The notes beneath the pieces were generated by a model. It did not search any database. It worked only from the letters and a program-made list of their open reading frames with translations, and was not told where the DNA came from. The position numbers were made by a program, and so were the translations under genes. This document shows, one piece after another, positions 53,377 through 63,177 of a DNA stretch of 64,000 nt; the first letter of the stretch is position 1; every line of letters begins with the position of its first letter. The stretch is from positions 1,984,001 through 2,048,000 of the forward strand of contig NZ_CP021377.1 in assembly GCF_002157895.1 (NCBI RefSeq), written 5' to 3'. This DNA is from Oceanisphaera profunda (GTDB lineage: Bacteria > Pseudomonadota > Gammaproteobacteria > Enterobacterales > Aeromonadaceae).

Positions 53377-53405
53377 AAATACCGGGCTTGCCCGGTATTT
53401 TTTTG
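53377..53405 (+). terminator. Intrinsic terminator after argH(A)
   Basis: AAATACCGGGC pairs perfectly with GCCCGGTATTT (loop TT), followed by more T. The stem sequence resembles the ATACCGGG palindromes of the dispersed repeats. Confidence 0.85.
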
Positions 53406-53740
53406 CGTGAGATATGGCCCTTTGGGCCGCGCCAACATCGGCCTAGTGCAGGAAAGCTTAGCTTTGCGATGTCTGCTGTAGGCGATGCTTTAGCTGCGCA
53501 ATGTTGCGTAGCAACATCTTTGCTCCGACCTTTCCCGTGCCACCGTATATTTAAATCACCAACCGTAACGGGATGAACATCTGCATCAGATCCAACGTTG
53601 CCGGATTTCGGCGCTCAAAGCGCGCGACTACCGCAAAGCAATAGTTTTGCTGCACCATGTGGGCACAGCTGAAGCAGTATCTACAAAACACCGTCTTTTT
53701 GGGCGCTTGGTGCCGGGCGATCGGCGCTGTCCTTCACCAC
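53406..53740. repeat. Chain of short hairpins upstream of the S10 promoter
   Basis: No gene is seen. A series of short perfect stems with tiny loops occurs: GGCCC-TTT-GGGCC (53416-53428), AAAGCT-T-AGCTTT (53453-53465), ATGTTGC-GTA-GCAACAT (53501-53517), GCGCT-CAA-AGCGC (53611-53623), and AGCA/TGCT near 53637. A heptamer tract (GGGCGCT, TGGTGCC) follows at 53701-53728. Confidence 0.45.
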
Positions 53741-53775
53741 CCAAAAGAAACTGGTGAAAAATAACCCATAGTCAC

Positions 53776-53803
53776 TTGTGCACGCTCTTCAGATAGGTAT
53801 AAT
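53776..53803 (+). promoter_or_regulatory. Sigma70 promoter of the S10 operon
   Basis: TATAAT at 53798-53803 is a perfect -10 box, with -35 TTGTGC at 53776-53781 and a 16-bp spacer. Transcription would start near 53810, leaving a leader of about 200 nt before rpsJ. Confidence 0.75.
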
Positions 53804-53861
53804 AGCGCTCGCTTGGTACGGAACTATTTAGCTTCTGCTATTAATTCATACGTAGATAAGC

Positions 53862-54323
<462 letters not shown>

Positions 54324-54340
54324 CAACGGAGAGGTTAATA

Positions 54341-54979
54341 ATGGCAATCGGTCTAGTTGGTCGTAAGCTAGGTATGACCCGCGTCTTCACTGAAGACGGT
54401 GTGTCCATCCCAGTTACCGTTATCGAAATAGATGCCAACCGTGTTACCCAGGTGAAAACACTGGAATCGGATGGCTACCAAGCTATTCAGGTGACAACTG
54501 GCGTCAAGAAAGCGATTCGTGTCACCAAGCCACAAGCGGGTTTATTCGCTAAAGCTGGCGTGGAAGCGGGCCGCGGTCTGTGGGAATTCCGCCTGGGTTC
54601 AGGTGAAGGCGAAGGTATCGAAGTTGGTACTCAGCTGAATGTTGACATCTTCAACGATGTTAAAAAAGTAGACGTTACTGGCACTTCTAAAGGTAAGGGT
54701 TTTGCAGGTACTGTTAAGCGCTGGAACTTCAGCATGCAGGACGCTACCCATGGTAACTCTCTGTCACACCGTGTTCCTGGTTCAATTGGTCAAAACCAAT
54801 CACCAGGTAAAGTGTTCAAAGGCAAGAAAATGGCCGGACACATGGGTGCAGAGCGTGTTACTACGCAAAACCTAGAAGTTGTTCGCGTTGATGTTGATCG
54901 TAACTTACTGCTCATTAAAGGTGCAGTACCAGGTGCGACTAACGGCAGCGTGATCGTTAAACCTGCCGTTAAATCGTAA
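54341..54979 (+). CDS. rplC: 50S ribosomal protein L3
   Basis: 212 residues with N-terminal [13 protein letters not shown], the tentacle region [15 protein letters not shown] whose Gln is methylated by PrmB in relatives, and [16 protein letters not shown]3 starts 50S assembly and its loop reaches the peptidyl transferase centre. The gene lies 17 nt after rpsJ with a GGAGAGG site. Confidence 0.98.
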   Translation: MAIGLVGRKLGMTRVFTEDGVSIPVTVIEIDANRVTQVKTLESDGYQAIQVTTGVKKAIRVTKPQAGLFAKAGVEAGRGLWEFRLGSGEGEGIEVGTQLNVDIFNDVKKVDVTGTSKGKGFAGTVKRWNFSMQDATHGNSLSHRVPGSIGQNQSPGKVFKGKKMAGHMGAERVTTQNLEVVRVDVDRNLLLIKGAVPGATNGSVIVKPAVKS

Positions 54980-54996
54980 CGTCTGAGGAGATAGTC

Positions 54997-55602
54997 ATGG
55001 AATTGGTAATGAAAGACGCGCAAGCCGCTCTTGAAGTTTCCGAAACTACCTTCGGGCGTGAGTTCAACGAAGCTCTGGTGCATCAGGTTGTAGTAGCCTA
55101 TGCAGCAGGTGCTCGTCAAGGTACTCGTGCTCAGAAGACCCGTTCCGAAGTGTCTGGCGGCGGCAAGAAGCCGTGGCGCCAAAAGGGCACTGGCCGGGCC
55201 CGTGCCGGTACCATTCGCTCTCCTATATGGCGTGGCGGTGGTGTGACTTTTGCAGCAAAACCGCAAGATCACAGCCAAAAGGTCAATAAGAAGATGTACC
55301 GCGGCGCAATCAGAAGCATTCTGTCTGAGCTGGTACGTCAAGAGCGTCTGATAGTGGTTGAGAAGTTCGGTGTGGAAGCGCCTAAAACTAAAGAACTGCT
55401 GGTCAAATTGAAAGAGTGGGATCTGACTGATGTTCTGATCATCACTGCTGAAGTTGACGAGAACTTGTTCCTCGCCGCTCGTAACCTGTACAAGGTAGAC
55501 GTGCGTGATGTAGCCGGTATCGACCCAGTTTCTTTGATCGCTTTCGACAAAGTATTGGTAACTGCTGACGCAGTTAAGCAAATCGAGGAGATGCTGGCAT
55601 GA
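54997..55602 (+). CDS. rplD: 50S ribosomal protein L4 (probable operon autoregulator)
   Basis: 201 residues, with the extended loop [20 protein letters not shown] that lines the exit tunnel, and [16 protein letters not shown]4 binds 23S rRNA and in E. coli represses the S10 operon via its leader; hairpins fitting that scheme are present upstream of rpsJ. Its stop overlaps rplW by 4 nt (ATGA), coupling translation. Confidence 0.98.
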   Translation: MELVMKDAQAALEVSETTFGREFNEALVHQVVVAYAAGARQGTRAQKTRSEVSGGGKKPWRQKGTGRARAGTIRSPIWRGGGVTFAAKPQDHSQKVNKKMYRGAIRSILSELVRQERLIVVEKFGVEAPKTKELLVKLKEWDLTDVLIITAEVDENLFLAARNLYKVDVRDVAGIDPVSLIAFDKVLVTADAVKQIEEMLA

Positions 55603-55901
55603 TCCGTGAAGAGCGTATTTTAAAAGTTCTGAGGGCGCCGCATGTCTCTGAAAAAAGCACCATGGTTGCCGAAAGAACGAACACTATCGTGTTCAAGGTT
55701 GCACTGGATGCTACCAAAGCTGAAGTAAAAGCTGCGGTCGAGAAGCTGTTCGAAGTTGAAGTTAAAGATGTTCGCTCGTTAGTGGTGAAGGGTAAAACCA
55801 AACGCACCGGTAACCGCACAGGCCGTCGTTCCGATTGGAAGAAAGCCTACGTGACCCTGAAAGAAGGTCAAGACATCGACTTCATCGGCGGCGCCGAGTA
55901 A
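55599..55901 (+). CDS. rplW: 50S ribosomal protein L23
   Basis: 100 residues, with [20 protein letters not shown] and the basic loop [21 protein letters not shown]23 lies at the exit tunnel rim and docks trigger factor and SRP, which read the nascent chain. It overlaps rplD by 4 nt, and rplB follows after 17 nt. Confidence 0.98.
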   Translation: MIREERILKVLRAPHVSEKSTMVAERTNTIVFKVALDATKAEVKAAVEKLFEVEVKDVRSLVVKGKTKRTGNRTGRRSDWKKAYVTLKEGQDIDFIGGAE

Positions 55902-55918
55902 GAAAGGAGCAAGTTAAA

Positions 55919-56743
55919 ATGGCAGTTATTAAGTGTAAGCCTACTTCTCCGGGTCGCCGTCATGTAGTTCAGATCAGCAACCCGGAATTGTACAAAGGCA
56001 AGCCGTTCGCCGCCCTGCTGGAAAAGAAAACCAGAACTGGTGGTCGTAACAACGCTGGCCGTACTACCTCTCGCCACATTGGCGGTGGTCATAAGCAGCA
56101 CTATCGTTTAGTTGACTTCAAACGCAACAAAGACGGTATCCCAGCTAAAGTTGAACGTTTAGAGTATGACCCTAACCGTACAGCTAACCTGGCTTTGCTG
56201 TTGTTTGCAGATGGTGAGCGTCGTTACATCTTGGCACCTAAGGGTGTTCATGCTGGCGACCAAATCCTGTCTGGCGATGCTGCACCGATCAAAGCAGGTA
56301 ACTGCTTGCCGATGCGCAACATCCCAGTGGGTAGCACCGTGCATGCCATCGAGATGAAGCCTGGCAAGGGCGCGCAAATTGCACGTTCTGCTGGTACATC
56401 TGCCCAGATCCTGGCGCGTGATGGAAACTACGTAACCCTGCGTCTGCGTTCTGGCGAAGTACGTAAAGTACTGGCTGAGTGCCGTGCAACTCTGGGTGAA
56501 GTAGGTAATGCTGAGCACATGTTGCGTCAGCTGGGTAAAGCTGGTGCTTCGCGCTGGCGTGGTATTCGCCCACAGACTCGTGGTGTGGCGATGAACCCAA
56601 TAGACCACCCACACGGTGGTGGTGAAGGTCGCAGTTCTGGCGGTCGTCATCCGGTTACTCCTTGGGGTAAACCGACTAAGGGTGCCAAAACCCGTAAAAA
56701 TAAGCGTACTGAGCCGTTAGTAGTACGTCATCGTAACAAGTAA
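55919..56743 (+). CDS. rplB: 50S ribosomal protein L2
   Basis: 274 residues. Start [20 protein letters not shown] has AAAGGAG upstream; an earlier frame opening within rplW is not used. [20 protein letters not shown] and the late [15 protein letters not shown] (with the conserved His close to the peptidyl transferase centre) are intact, followed by the basic tail [10 protein letters not shown]2 is needed for subunit joining and peptide bond formation. Confidence 0.98.
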   Translation: MAVIKCKPTSPGRRHVVQISNPELYKGKPFAALLEKKTRTGGRNNAGRTTSRHIGGGHKQHYRLVDFKRNKDGIPAKVERLEYDPNRTANLALLLFADGERRYILAPKGVHAGDQILSGDAAPIKAGNCLPMRNIPVGSTVHAIEMKPGKGAQIARSAGTSAQILARDGNYVTLRLRSGEVRKVLAECRATLGEVGNAEHMLRQLGKAGASRWRGIRPQTRGVAMNPIDHPHGGGEGRSSGGRHPVTPWGKPTKGAKTRKNKRTEPLVVRHRNK

Positions 56744-56764
56744 TCGTTATTTAGAGGTATCGCC

Positions 56765-57043
56765 ATGCCACGTTCTCTCAAGAAAGGTCCTTTCATAGAC
56801 CTGCACTTGCTGAAGAAGGTAGAGAAAGCGGTGGAAAGCGGGGAAAAGAAACCAATTAAGACTTGGTCCCGTCGTTCAATGATCATTCCGAACATGATCG
56901 GTTTGACCATCGCTGTCCATAATGGTCGTCAACATGTGCCCGTATTCGTTTCAGAAGAAATGATCGGCCACAAGTTAGGCGAATTTGCACCGACTCGTAC
57001 TTATCGCGGCCATGTCGCAGATAAGAAGGCCAAGAAGCGTTAA
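56765..57043 (+). CDS. rpsS: 30S ribosomal protein S19
   Basis: 92 residues, beginning [20 protein letters not shown] with [20 protein letters not shown] and [17 protein letters not shown]19 binds 16S rRNA in the head with S13 near the A site. GAGGTATCGCC precedes the ATG, and the gene lies 21 nt after rplB. Confidence 0.98.
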   Translation: MPRSLKKGPFIDLHLLKKVEKAVESGEKKPIKTWSRRSMIIPNMIGLTIAVHNGRQHVPVFVSEEMIGHKLGEFAPTRTYRGHVADKKAKKR

Positions 57044-57053
57044 GGGGTAAAAG

Positions 57054-57386
57054 ATGGAAGCTATAGCTAAACACCGCTTTGCTCGTACTTCTGCCCAGAA
57101 GGCGCGCCTGGTAGCCGATCAAGTCCGTGGTCTATCCGTAGACAAGGCTCTGAATGTCCTGGCTTTCAGCCCTAAAAAGGCTGCCGTTCTGGTTAAGAAA
57201 GTACTTGAATCTGCCATTGCTAATGCCGAGCACAATGAAGGTGCGGATATCGATGAGCTGACAGTGGCTAAGATCTTCGTTGACGAAGGTCCAACCATGA
57301 AGCGTATTCGTCCACGGGCTAAAGGCCGCGCGGACCGTATCATGAAGCGTACCAGCCACATCACTGTGGTTGTGTCCGACCGCTAA
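57054..57386 (+). CDS. rplV: 50S ribosomal protein L22
   Basis: 110 residues with [20 protein letters not shown], and the hairpin loop [20 protein letters not shown] that lines the exit tunnel and is a site of macrolide resistance in other bacteria. It is 10 nt after rpsS, with GGGG as ribosome site. Confidence 0.98.
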   Translation: MEAIAKHRFARTSAQKARLVADQVRGLSVDKALNVLAFSPKKAAVLVKKVLESAIANAEHNEGADIDELTVAKIFVDEGPTMKRIRPRAKGRADRIMKRTSHITVVVSDR

Positions 57387-57403
57387 GAGGCTAGGAGATA
57401 GCA

Positions 57404-58093
57404 ATGGGCCAGAAAGTACACCCAAACGGAATTCGCTTAGGGATTACCAAGCCTTTTAATTCGACCTGGTTTGCGAATACAAAGGACTTTGCTGATAACT
57501 TATACAGCGATTTTCAAGTTCGTCAGTACCTCAAAGAGGAACTGAAGAACGCATCACTGTCTCGTATCGTGATCGAGCGTCCTGCGAAGAGCATCCGTGT
57601 GACTATTCACACTGCTCGTCCAGGCGTGGTCATCGGTAAGAAAGGTGAAGACGTGGAAAAACTGCGCAAGCACATCGCCAAATTGGCCGGTGTTCCTGCA
57701 CAGATTAATATTTCCGAAGTGCGTAAACCTGAGCTGGATGGTCAGTTGGTAGCGGATTCAATCGCTTCTCAACTCGAGCGCCGCGTCATGTTCCGTCGTG
57801 CTATGAAGCGTGCGGTACAGAACGCAATGCGTATCGGTTCCAAAGGCATTAAGGTGGAAGTTAGTGGTCGTTTAGGCGGCGCTGAAATCGCGCGTACCGA
57901 ATGGTACCGTGAAGGTCGTGTGCCATTGCACACCCTGCGTGCCGATATCGACTACGCAACTTCTGAAGCAGCTACCACTTACGGCATCATCGGCGTAAAG
58001 GTTTGGATATTTAAAGGTGAAGTTCTCGGCGGCCTACCAGTCGTTGAAGAGCAGGCTCCATCCAAACCTAAGCGCAAAGGCCGCGGTAAGTAA
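57404..58093 (+). CDS. rpsC: 30S ribosomal protein S3
   Basis: 229 residues. [20 protein letters not shown] at the start, then the type II KH domain ([20 protein letters not shown] with the GKKG loop), [17 protein letters not shown], and a basic C-terminal tail. S3 lies at the mRNA entry and, with S4 and S5, shows helicase activity in E. coli. AGGAGATAGCA precedes the ATG. Confidence 0.98.
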   Translation: MGQKVHPNGIRLGITKPFNSTWFANTKDFADNLYSDFQVRQYLKEELKNASLSRIVIERPAKSIRVTIHTARPGVVIGKKGEDVEKLRKHIAKLAGVPAQINISEVRKPELDGQLVADSIASQLERRVMFRRAMKRAVQNAMRIGSKGIKVEVSGRLGGAEIARTEWYREGRVPLHTLRADIDYATSEAATTYGIIGVKVWIFKGEVLGGLPVVEEQAPSKPKRKGRGK

Positions 58094-58105
58094 GGAGACT
58101 CGGAA

Positions 58106-58519
58106 ATGTTGCAACCAAAACGTACGAAATTCCGTAAAGTCCACAAAGGCCGCAACCGCGGCGTGGCAACCACGGGTAACCTGATTTCTTTCGGTACCTT
58201 TGGTCTTAAGGCGACTACTCGCGGACGTATCACTGCTCGTCAAATCGAAGCAGCACGTCGTGCTATGACTCGTCACGTTAAGCGTCAAGGCAAAATCTGG
58301 ATCCGTATTTTCCCAGACAAGCCTATTACCGAAAAGCCCCTCGAAGTTCGTATGGGTAAGGGTAAGGGTAACGTGGAGTACTGGGTAGCCCAGATCCAGC
58401 CTGGTCGCGTTCTGTATGAGATGGACGGTGTACCTGAGTCACTGGCTCGTGAAGCCTTTGCACTGGCGGCGGCTAAGTTGCCAGTTAGGACCACTTTCGT
58501 AACTCGGACGGTGATGTGA
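58106..58519 (+). CDS. rplP: 50S ribosomal protein L16
   Basis: 137 residues, against 136 in E. coli. [39 protein letters not shown] and [19 protein letters not shown] are typical. L16 organises the A-site tRNA region of the 50S subunit. Its stop TGA overlaps the ATG of rpmC by one base. Confidence 0.98.
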   Translation: MLQPKRTKFRKVHKGRNRGVATTGNLISFGTFGLKATTRGRITARQIEAARRAMTRHVKRQGKIWIRIFPDKPITEKPLEVRMGKGKGNVEYWVAQIQPGRVLYEMDGVPESLAREAFALAAAKLPVRTTFVTRTVM

Positions 58520-58710
58520 TGAAAGCACAAGATCTGCGTGAAAAGAGTGTTGAAGAACTGAACCAGGAACTGTTAGCTTTGCTGCATGCGCAATTCAAAA
58601 TGCGTATCCAAGCAAGCACCGGTCAACTGGAACAGACTCACAACATTAAAATTGTACGTCGCGATATCGCACGTGTAAAAACTGTTTTGAATCAAAAGGC
58701 AGGGGCGTAA
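58519..58710 (+). CDS. rpmC: 50S ribosomal protein L29
   Basis: 63 residues: [20 protein letters not shown], then [20 protein letters not shown]. This is the usual two-helix L29, located beside L23 at the tunnel exit. ATG 58519 shares one base with the rplP stop; an upstream GTG (58516) is not used. rpsQ starts one base after its stop. Confidence 0.97.
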   Translation: MKAQDLREKSVEELNQELLALLHAQFKMRIQASTGQLEQTHNIKIVRRDIARVKTVLNQKAGA

Positions 58711-58711
58711 G

Positions 58712-58972
58712 ATGAGCGAATCTAACGTTCGTACCGTGCAAGGCGTAGTAGTTAGCGACAAGATGGAGAAATCCATCGTAGTAGCTATCAGCCGTTTCGT
58801 AAAACACCCGATCTACGGGAAGTATTTGAAGCGCACTACTAAGCTGCACGTGCACGATGAAAACAATGAATGTTCTACCGGTGACGTCGTGAGTGTTCGC
58901 GAATGTCGTCCGTTGTCTAAGACTAAGTCTTGGACTTTAGTAAAAATTATTGAGCGTCCGGTTAAAGCCTAA
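58712..58972 (+). CDS. rpsQ: 30S ribosomal protein S17
   Basis: 86 residues. [20 protein letters not shown] and [20 protein letters not shown], then [20 protein letters not shown] show the OB-fold of S17, a primary 16S rRNA binder. It is the last gene of the S10 operon, followed by a terminator at 58999-59028 and then the spc promoter. Confidence 0.98.
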   Translation: MSESNVRTVQGVVVSDKMEKSIVVAISRFVKHPIYGKYLKRTTKLHVHDENNECSTGDVVSVRECRPLSKTKSWTLVKIIERPVKA

Positions 58973-58997
58973 GACGGTTTGGTAATTTTTGTACGGT

Positions 58998-59028
58998 CAA
59001 ACGGCCCTAATTTGGGGCCGTTTGTTTT
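58998..59028 (+). terminator. Intrinsic terminator of the S10 operon
   Basis: AAACGGCCC pairs with GGGCCGTTT over a short AT-rich loop and is followed by GTTTTTTAT. It separates the S10 and spc operons. Confidence 0.8.
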
Positions 59029-59035
59029 TTATACT

Positions 59036-59064
59036 TCCTTTTTCAGAATTTGCAGTGCTATAAT
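59036..59064 (+). promoter_or_regulatory. Extended -10 promoter of the spc operon
   Basis: TGC directly precedes a perfect TATAAT (59059-59064), so it is an extended -10 promoter, with only a weak -35 near 59036. The predicted leader of about 65 nt contains GCGCCTGCGAAAGGC, which can form a small hairpin, before rplN. Confidence 0.7.
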
Positions 59065-59137
59065 GCTGCGCCTGCGAAAGGCAGCCTATATCCCGAAAGG
59101 GGTTTTAATAAAGTAATCACTTTAGCGGAGCACTAAC

Positions 59138-59506
59138 ATGATCCAAATGCAAAGTATGCTGGACGTGGCCGACAACTCCGGTGCGCGTAGCGTAATGTGT
59201 ATTAAGGTCCTGGGTGGCTCGCACCGCCGCTACGCCGGAATCGGCGACATCATCAAAGTTACTGTTAAGGAAGCAATTCCTCGCGGTAAAGTAAAAAAAG
59301 GTGATGTAATGAACGCGGTGGTCGTACGCACTCGGAAAGGCGTTCGTCGTCCGGACGGCTCAGTCATCCGTTTCGACCGCAACGCGGCCGTGATTTTAAA
59401 TAGCAATCAACAGCCGATCGGAACTCGTATTTTTGGGCCTGTGACGCGCGAACTTCGCAATGAGAAGTTCATGAAGATTGTTTCACTGGCACCTGAAGTA
59501 CTGTAA
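59138..59506 (+). CDS. rplN: 50S ribosomal protein L14
   Basis: 122 residues, beginning [20 protein letters not shown] and including [40 protein letters not shown] and [21 protein letters not shown]14 is at the subunit interface and is the docking site of RsfS. It is the first gene of the spc operon; GCGGAGC precedes the ATG. Confidence 0.98.
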   Translation: MIQMQSMLDVADNSGARSVMCIKVLGGSHRRYAGIGDIIKVTVKEAIPRGKVKKGDVMNAVVVRTRKGVRRPDGSVIRFDRNAAVILNSNQQPIGTRIFGPVTRELRNEKFMKIVSLAPEVL

Positions 59507-59516
59507 GGAGTCAACG

Positions 59517-59834
59517 ATGGCAGCTAAAATCCGTCGCGATGACGAAGTCATCATTCTTACCGGCAAAGACAAAGGCAAACGTGGCAAAGTCACTAAAGTT
59601 TTAGTTGAAGCTGGTAAAGTAGTAGTCGCAGGTCTTAACCTGAACAAGAAACACCAGAAGCCAAACCCACAACTGGGCCAAGCTGGCGGTATTATTGAGC
59701 AGGAAGCACCTCTCGACGTTTCAAATGTAGCGCTGTTCAACTCTGCCTCTGGCAAAGCTGACCGTGTTGGTTTCCGGTTCGAAGACGAGAAGAAAGTACG
59801 TTTCTTCAAGTCAACCGGCGAACTTGTGAAGTAA
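59517..59834 (+). CDS. rplX: 50S ribosomal protein L24
   Basis: 105 residues. [20 protein letters not shown] includes the KOW motif ([20 protein letters not shown]), followed by [21 protein letters not shown]24 initiates 50S assembly at the 5' end of 23S rRNA. The frame opens in rplN, but ATG 59517 has AAGGAG. Confidence 0.98.
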   Translation: MAAKIRRDDEVIILTGKDKGKRGKVTKVLVEAGKVVVAGLNLNKKHQKPNPQLGQAGGIIEQEAPLDVSNVALFNSASGKADRVGFRFEDEKKVRFFKSTGELVK

Positions 59835-59848
59835 TTGGAGTTTATACG

Positions 59849-59890
59849 ATGGCGAAACTGCATGGTTACTACAACGAAACTGTAGTAAAA
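59849..59890 (+). promoter_or_regulatory. S8-type translational operator at the rplE start
   Basis: TTACTACA (59866-59873) pairs perfectly with TGTAGTAA (59881-59888) around ACGAAAC, beginning 17 nt after the rplE ATG. The sequence GATGGCGAAACTGCATG just before it equals what I recall of the E. coli site, where r-protein S8 binds and represses the spc operon. rpsH (S8) is three genes downstream. Confidence 0.6.
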
Positions 59891-60388
59891 GAGCTGATGA
59901 GTCAGTTCGGGTATACGTCTATCATGCAAGTCCCTCGGATTGAGAAAATCACCCTGAACATGGGTGTGGGTGAAGCTTTGGCTGATAAAAAGATCTTGGA
60001 TAATGCTGCCGCCGATATGGCTGCCATTTCCGGTCAAAAGCCATTGATCACCATTGCTCGTAAATCCGTTGCTGGCTTCAAAATCCGTGAAGGCTACCCA
60101 ATTGGTTGTAAAGTAACACTGCGCGGCGAGCGTATGTGGGAGTTTTTGGAGCGTTTGATTTCGATTTCCATTCCTCGAATTCGTGACTTCCGTGGCCTGA
60201 ACGCTAAATCGTTCGACGGCCGTGGTAACTACTCGATGGGTGTGAAAGAGCAAATCATCTTTCCAGAGATCGATTATGACAAAGTAGATCGTGTACGTGG
60301 TATGGACATTACTATCACTACCTCTGCTAAGTCAGACGACGAAGGCCATGCTTTACTGGCAGCCTTTAACTTCCCATTCCGTAAGTAA
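59849..60388 (+). CDS. rplE: 50S ribosomal protein L5
   Basis: 179 residues: [58 protein letters not shown] and [21 protein letters not shown]5 binds 5S rRNA and contacts P-site tRNA. The first codons form an S8-type regulatory hairpin (next entry). Confidence 0.98.
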   Translation: MAKLHGYYNETVVKELMSQFGYTSIMQVPRIEKITLNMGVGEALADKKILDNAAADMAAISGQKPLITIARKSVAGFKIREGYPIGCKVTLRGERMWEFLERLISISIPRIRDFRGLNAKSFDGRGNYSMGVKEQIIFPEIDYDKVDRVRGMDITITTSAKSDDEGHALLAAFNFPFRK

Positions 60389-60399
60389 GGTGTAGGGTT

Positions 60400-60705
60400 A
60401 TGGCAAAGCAATCAATGAAAGCTCGCGAAGTCAAGCGCGCAAAGCTAGCTGAAAAATTCTCAGCGAAGCGTTTTGCACTGAAAAATACCATCTCTAACGT
60501 GAACACTTCTGAAGAAGATCGTTGGGATGCAGTGCTAAAACTGCAGCAATTGCCCCGTGACGCAAGTCCCTCTCGTCAGCATAACCGCTGCAACATCACA
60601 GGCCGTCCGCATGGTTTCCTGCGTAAATTCGGTCTGAGCCGCATTAAAGTGCGTGAGCTGATGATGAAGGGTGAAATTCCAGGCCTGAAGAAGGCTTCTT
60701 GGTAA
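60400..60705 (+). CDS. rpsN: 30S ribosomal protein S14 (zinc-free form)
   Basis: 101 residues, the long form without zinc-binding cysteines. [60 protein letters not shown] and ending LKKASW. It lies in the head of 30S. It is 11 nt after rplE, with a GTAGGG site. Confidence 0.98.
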   Translation: MAKQSMKAREVKRAKLAEKFSAKRFALKNTISNVNTSEEDRWDAVLKLQQLPRDASPSRQHNRCNITGRPHGFLRKFGLSRIKVRELMMKGEIPGLKKASW

Positions 60706-60727
60706 GCGAACACGGGAGTAATAGATT

Positions 60728-61120
60728 ATGAGCATGCAAGATCCGATCGCGGATATGCTAACCCGCATCCGCAACGGTCAGGCAGCCAATAAAGTGGCTG
60801 TGACCATGCCCTCTTCTAAAGTAAAAACGGCAATTGCCCAAGTACTTAAAGAAGAAGGCTATATTGCTGACTTTAACGTTGTTGGTGACGTCAAGCCTGA
60901 GCTAGAAGTGACTTTAAAGTACTTCGAAGGCGAAGCGGTTGTTGAACTGATCCAACGCGTTAGCCGCCCAAGTCTGCGCATCTATAAGAAGCGCGACGAA
61001 CTGCCAAAAGTAATGGCAGGTATGGGTGTTGCTATCATTTCCACGTCTAAAGGTGTAATGACCGACCGTGCCGCGCGTAAAGCCGGTATGGGCGGTGAAA
61101 TCATCTGCTACGTAGCTTAA
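60728..61120 (+). CDS. rpsH: 30S ribosomal protein S8
   Basis: 130 residues: [60 protein letters not shown] and [21 protein letters not shown]8 organises the central domain of 16S rRNA and represses the spc operon in E. coli; a matching RNA site is at rplE. Confidence 0.98.
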   Translation: MSMQDPIADMLTRIRNGQAANKVAVTMPSSKVKTAIAQVLKEEGYIADFNVVGDVKPELEVTLKYFEGEAVVELIQRVSRPSLRIYKKRDELPKVMAGMGVAIISTSKGVMTDRAARKAGMGGEIICYVA

Positions 61121-61129
61121 GGAGTAGAT

Positions 61130-61663
61130 ATGTCCCGTATTGCAAAGGCACCTATCAATATTCCTGCTGGCGTAGAAGTGACGTTGAATGGTCAGGAAAT
61201 TACTGTCAAAGGTAGCAAGGGTACGTTAAACCGTACTATTAATGCTGCCGTTGAAATCAGCCAGAATGATAACGTGCTGACGTTTGCCCCACGTGAAAAC
61301 GTAGCAAATGCTAATGCCCAGTCCGGTACTGCCCGGTCACTGGTCAATAACATGGTTGTCGGTGTTACCGAAGGCTTTGAGCGCAAGCTGCAGCTGGTTG
61401 GTGTTGGCTATCGTGCCCAGATGAAAGGCAATGCAATTGCACTGTCTCTGGGTTTCTCTCACCCGGTTGAGCATGCGCTTCCTGAAGGCGTGACGGCTGA
61501 ATGTCCGACTCAGACTGAGATTGTTCTCAAGTCTGCCGACAAACAGCAGATCGGTCAGGTCGCTGCCAATATTCGTGCGTACCGCAAGCCAGAACCTTAT
61601 AAAGGTAAAGGCGTTCGCTATTTCGGCGAACAGGTGCGCAGTAAAGAGGCTAAGAAGAAGTAA
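61130..61663 (+). CDS. rplF: 50S ribosomal protein L6
   Basis: 177 residues, with two related L6 repeats. [20 protein letters not shown], then [40 protein letters not shown], and [21 protein letters not shown]6 sits near the GTPase centre. A space of 9 nt follows rpsH. Confidence 0.98.
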   Translation: MSRIAKAPINIPAGVEVTLNGQEITVKGSKGTLNRTINAAVEISQNDNVLTFAPRENVANANAQSGTARSLVNNMVVGVTEGFERKLQLVGVGYRAQMKGNAIALSLGFSHPVEHALPEGVTAECPTQTEIVLKSADKQQIGQVAANIRAYRKPEPYKGKGVRYFGEQVRSKEAKKK

Positions 61664-61672
61664 GGTAACACT

Positions 61673-62026
61673 ATGCTCAAAAAATCAGCTCGTATCCGCC
61701 GTGCTACAAAAGCACGTGCAAAGATGCTGGAACTGGGTGCGACACGCCTTGTGGTTCACCGTACTCCGCGTCACATCTATGCCCAGGTTATTGCAACTGG
61801 TAGTACCGCCGTGTTGGCTTCTGCGTCTACCGTAGAAAAAGCATTGCGCGAACAGTTGAAATCAACTGGCAATATTGATGCCGCAGCAGTTATCGGTAAA
61901 GCAATCGCTGAACGCGCTCTTGAAAAAGGCGTTAAAGTTGTCGCTTTTGACCGTTCCGGTTTCCAATATCACGGTCGCGTAGCTGCATTAGCTACCGCTG
62001 CACGTGAAGCTGGTCTTCAGTTCTAA
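61673..62026 (+). CDS. rplR: 50S ribosomal protein L18
   Basis: 117 residues: [40 protein letters not shown] and [21 protein letters not shown]18 binds 5S rRNA with L5. It begins 9 nt after rplF. Confidence 0.98.
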   Translation: MLKKSARIRRATKARAKMLELGATRLVVHRTPRHIYAQVIATGSTAVLASASTVEKALREQLKSTGNIDAAAVIGKAIAERALEKGVKVVAFDRSGFQYHGRVAALATAAREAGLQF

Positions 62027-62040
62027 AGGTGGAGTCGAAA

Positions 62041-62541
62041 ATGGCAAAAATCGAAGCTCAAGCCGGCGATCTGCAAGAAAAGCTTATTGCAGTTAACCGT
62101 GTTTCAAAAGTTGTAAAAGGTGGTCGTATCTTCTCCTTCACCGCTCTGACGGTAGTAGGCGACGGTAACGGTCGTATCGGATTTGGTTACGGTAAAGCTC
62201 GTGAAGTTCCAGCTGCGATTCAAAAAGCAATGGAACAGGCTCGTCGTAACATGCGTACAGTTGGCCTGAACAATGGCACCTTATTCCACCCGGTTAAAGG
62301 TCGTCACTCTGGTTCAAACGTATTCATGATGCCTGCTTCTGACGGTACCGGTATTATTGCCGGCGGTGCAATGCGCGCTGTGTTAGAAGTTGCGGGTGTT
62401 CATAACGTACTGGCTAAAACGTACGGTTCCACCAACCCAAACAACGTAGTCCGCGCTACCATCGGCGCTCTGGAAAAAATGAAGTCTCCAGAGCAAGTCG
62501 CTGCGAAACGTGGTCTGCGCGTTGACCAAATTCTGGGGTAA
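62041..62541 (+). CDS. rpsE: 30S ribosomal protein S5
   Basis: 166 residues: [60 protein letters not shown] and [20 protein letters not shown]. The N-terminal loop containing the usual spectinomycin-resistance positions (VSKVVKGGR) is normal. A GTG (62029) four codons upstream is ignored, because AGGTGGAG favours ATG 62041. Confidence 0.98.
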   Translation: MAKIEAQAGDLQEKLIAVNRVSKVVKGGRIFSFTALTVVGDGNGRIGFGYGKAREVPAAIQKAMEQARRNMRTVGLNNGTLFHPVKGRHSGSNVFMMPASDGTGIIAGGAMRAVLEVAGVHNVLAKTYGSTNPNNVVRATIGALEKMKSPEQVAAKRGLRVDQILG

Positions 62542-62547
62542 GCGCCA

Positions 62548-62730
62548 ATGGCTAACAAGACTGTAAAAATTACACAGACTCGCAGCTCGATCGGCCGTTT
62601 GCCTAAGCATAAGGCAACGTTGCGTGGCCTGGGTCTGCGTCGTATTGGTCACACCGTTGAGCTGGAAGATACAGCTTGTACACGCGGTATGATCAACCAG
62701 GTTTACTACATGGTAAAGGTTGAGGAGTAA
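62548..62730 (+). CDS. rpmD: 50S ribosomal protein L30
   Basis: 60 residues: [20 protein letters not shown], then [20 protein letters not shown] and [14 protein letters not shown], the complete L30 fold. It is 6 nt after rpsE and 4 nt before rplO. Confidence 0.97.
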   Translation: MANKTVKITQTRSSIGRLPKHKATLRGLGLRRIGHTVELEDTACTRGMINQVYYMVKVEE

Positions 62731-62734
62731 TCGC

Positions 62735-63169
62735 ATGCGTTTGAATACTCTATCCCCAGCTGCCGGTTCAAAGCCAAGCGCTAAGCGCGTAGGTCGCGGT
62801 ATCGGTTCAGGCATGGGTAAAACCGCTGGTCGTGGCCATAAAGGTCAGAAATCTCGCTCTGGCGGTAAGGTTCGTAACGGTTTTGAAGGCGGTCAAATGC
62901 CATTGAAACAGCGTTTACCGAAGTTTGGTTTTACTTCGCGTAAAGGTTTAGTTACTGCTGAAGTCCGTTTGAGTGAACTGGCTCAAGTTGAAGGCAACGT
63001 TGTTGACTTGAACACCCTGAAGCAAGCTGGCTTGATTACCAAGAATATCCAGTTCGCCAAAGTTGTTCTGTCTGGCAGCATTGACCGTGAAGTGACTGTG
63101 GTTGGTTTGGGCGTCACCAAAGGTGCACGCGCAGCCATCGAGACTGCCGGCGGTAAAATCGAGGAATAA
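62735..63169 (+). CDS. rplO: 50S ribosomal protein L15
   Basis: 144 residues: [20 protein letters not shown], then the glycine-rich [40 protein letters not shown] and the C-terminal domain ending [13 protein letters not shown]15 is a late-assembly protein. GAGGAG lies before ATG 62735; the frame open from 62720 overlaps rpmD and is not used. Confidence 0.98.
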   Translation: MRLNTLSPAAGSKPSAKRVGRGIGSGMGKTAGRGHKGQKSRSGGKVRNGFEGGQMPLKQRLPKFGFTSRKGLVTAEVRLSELAQVEGNVVDLNTLKQAGLITKNIQFAKVVLSGSIDREVTVVGLGVTKGARAAIETAGGKIEE

Positions 63170-63177
63170 AAAGTACT

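Noticed and set aside
53388-53576. Open frame of 62 codons after argH(A)
   Set aside because: It starts in a terminator and covers the mini-hairpin chain.
54790-55581. Long minus-strand frames opposite the ribosomal protein genes (also 59483-60253 and 56159-56650)
   Set aside because: They mirror highly codon-biased r-protein genes and encode nothing recognisable.
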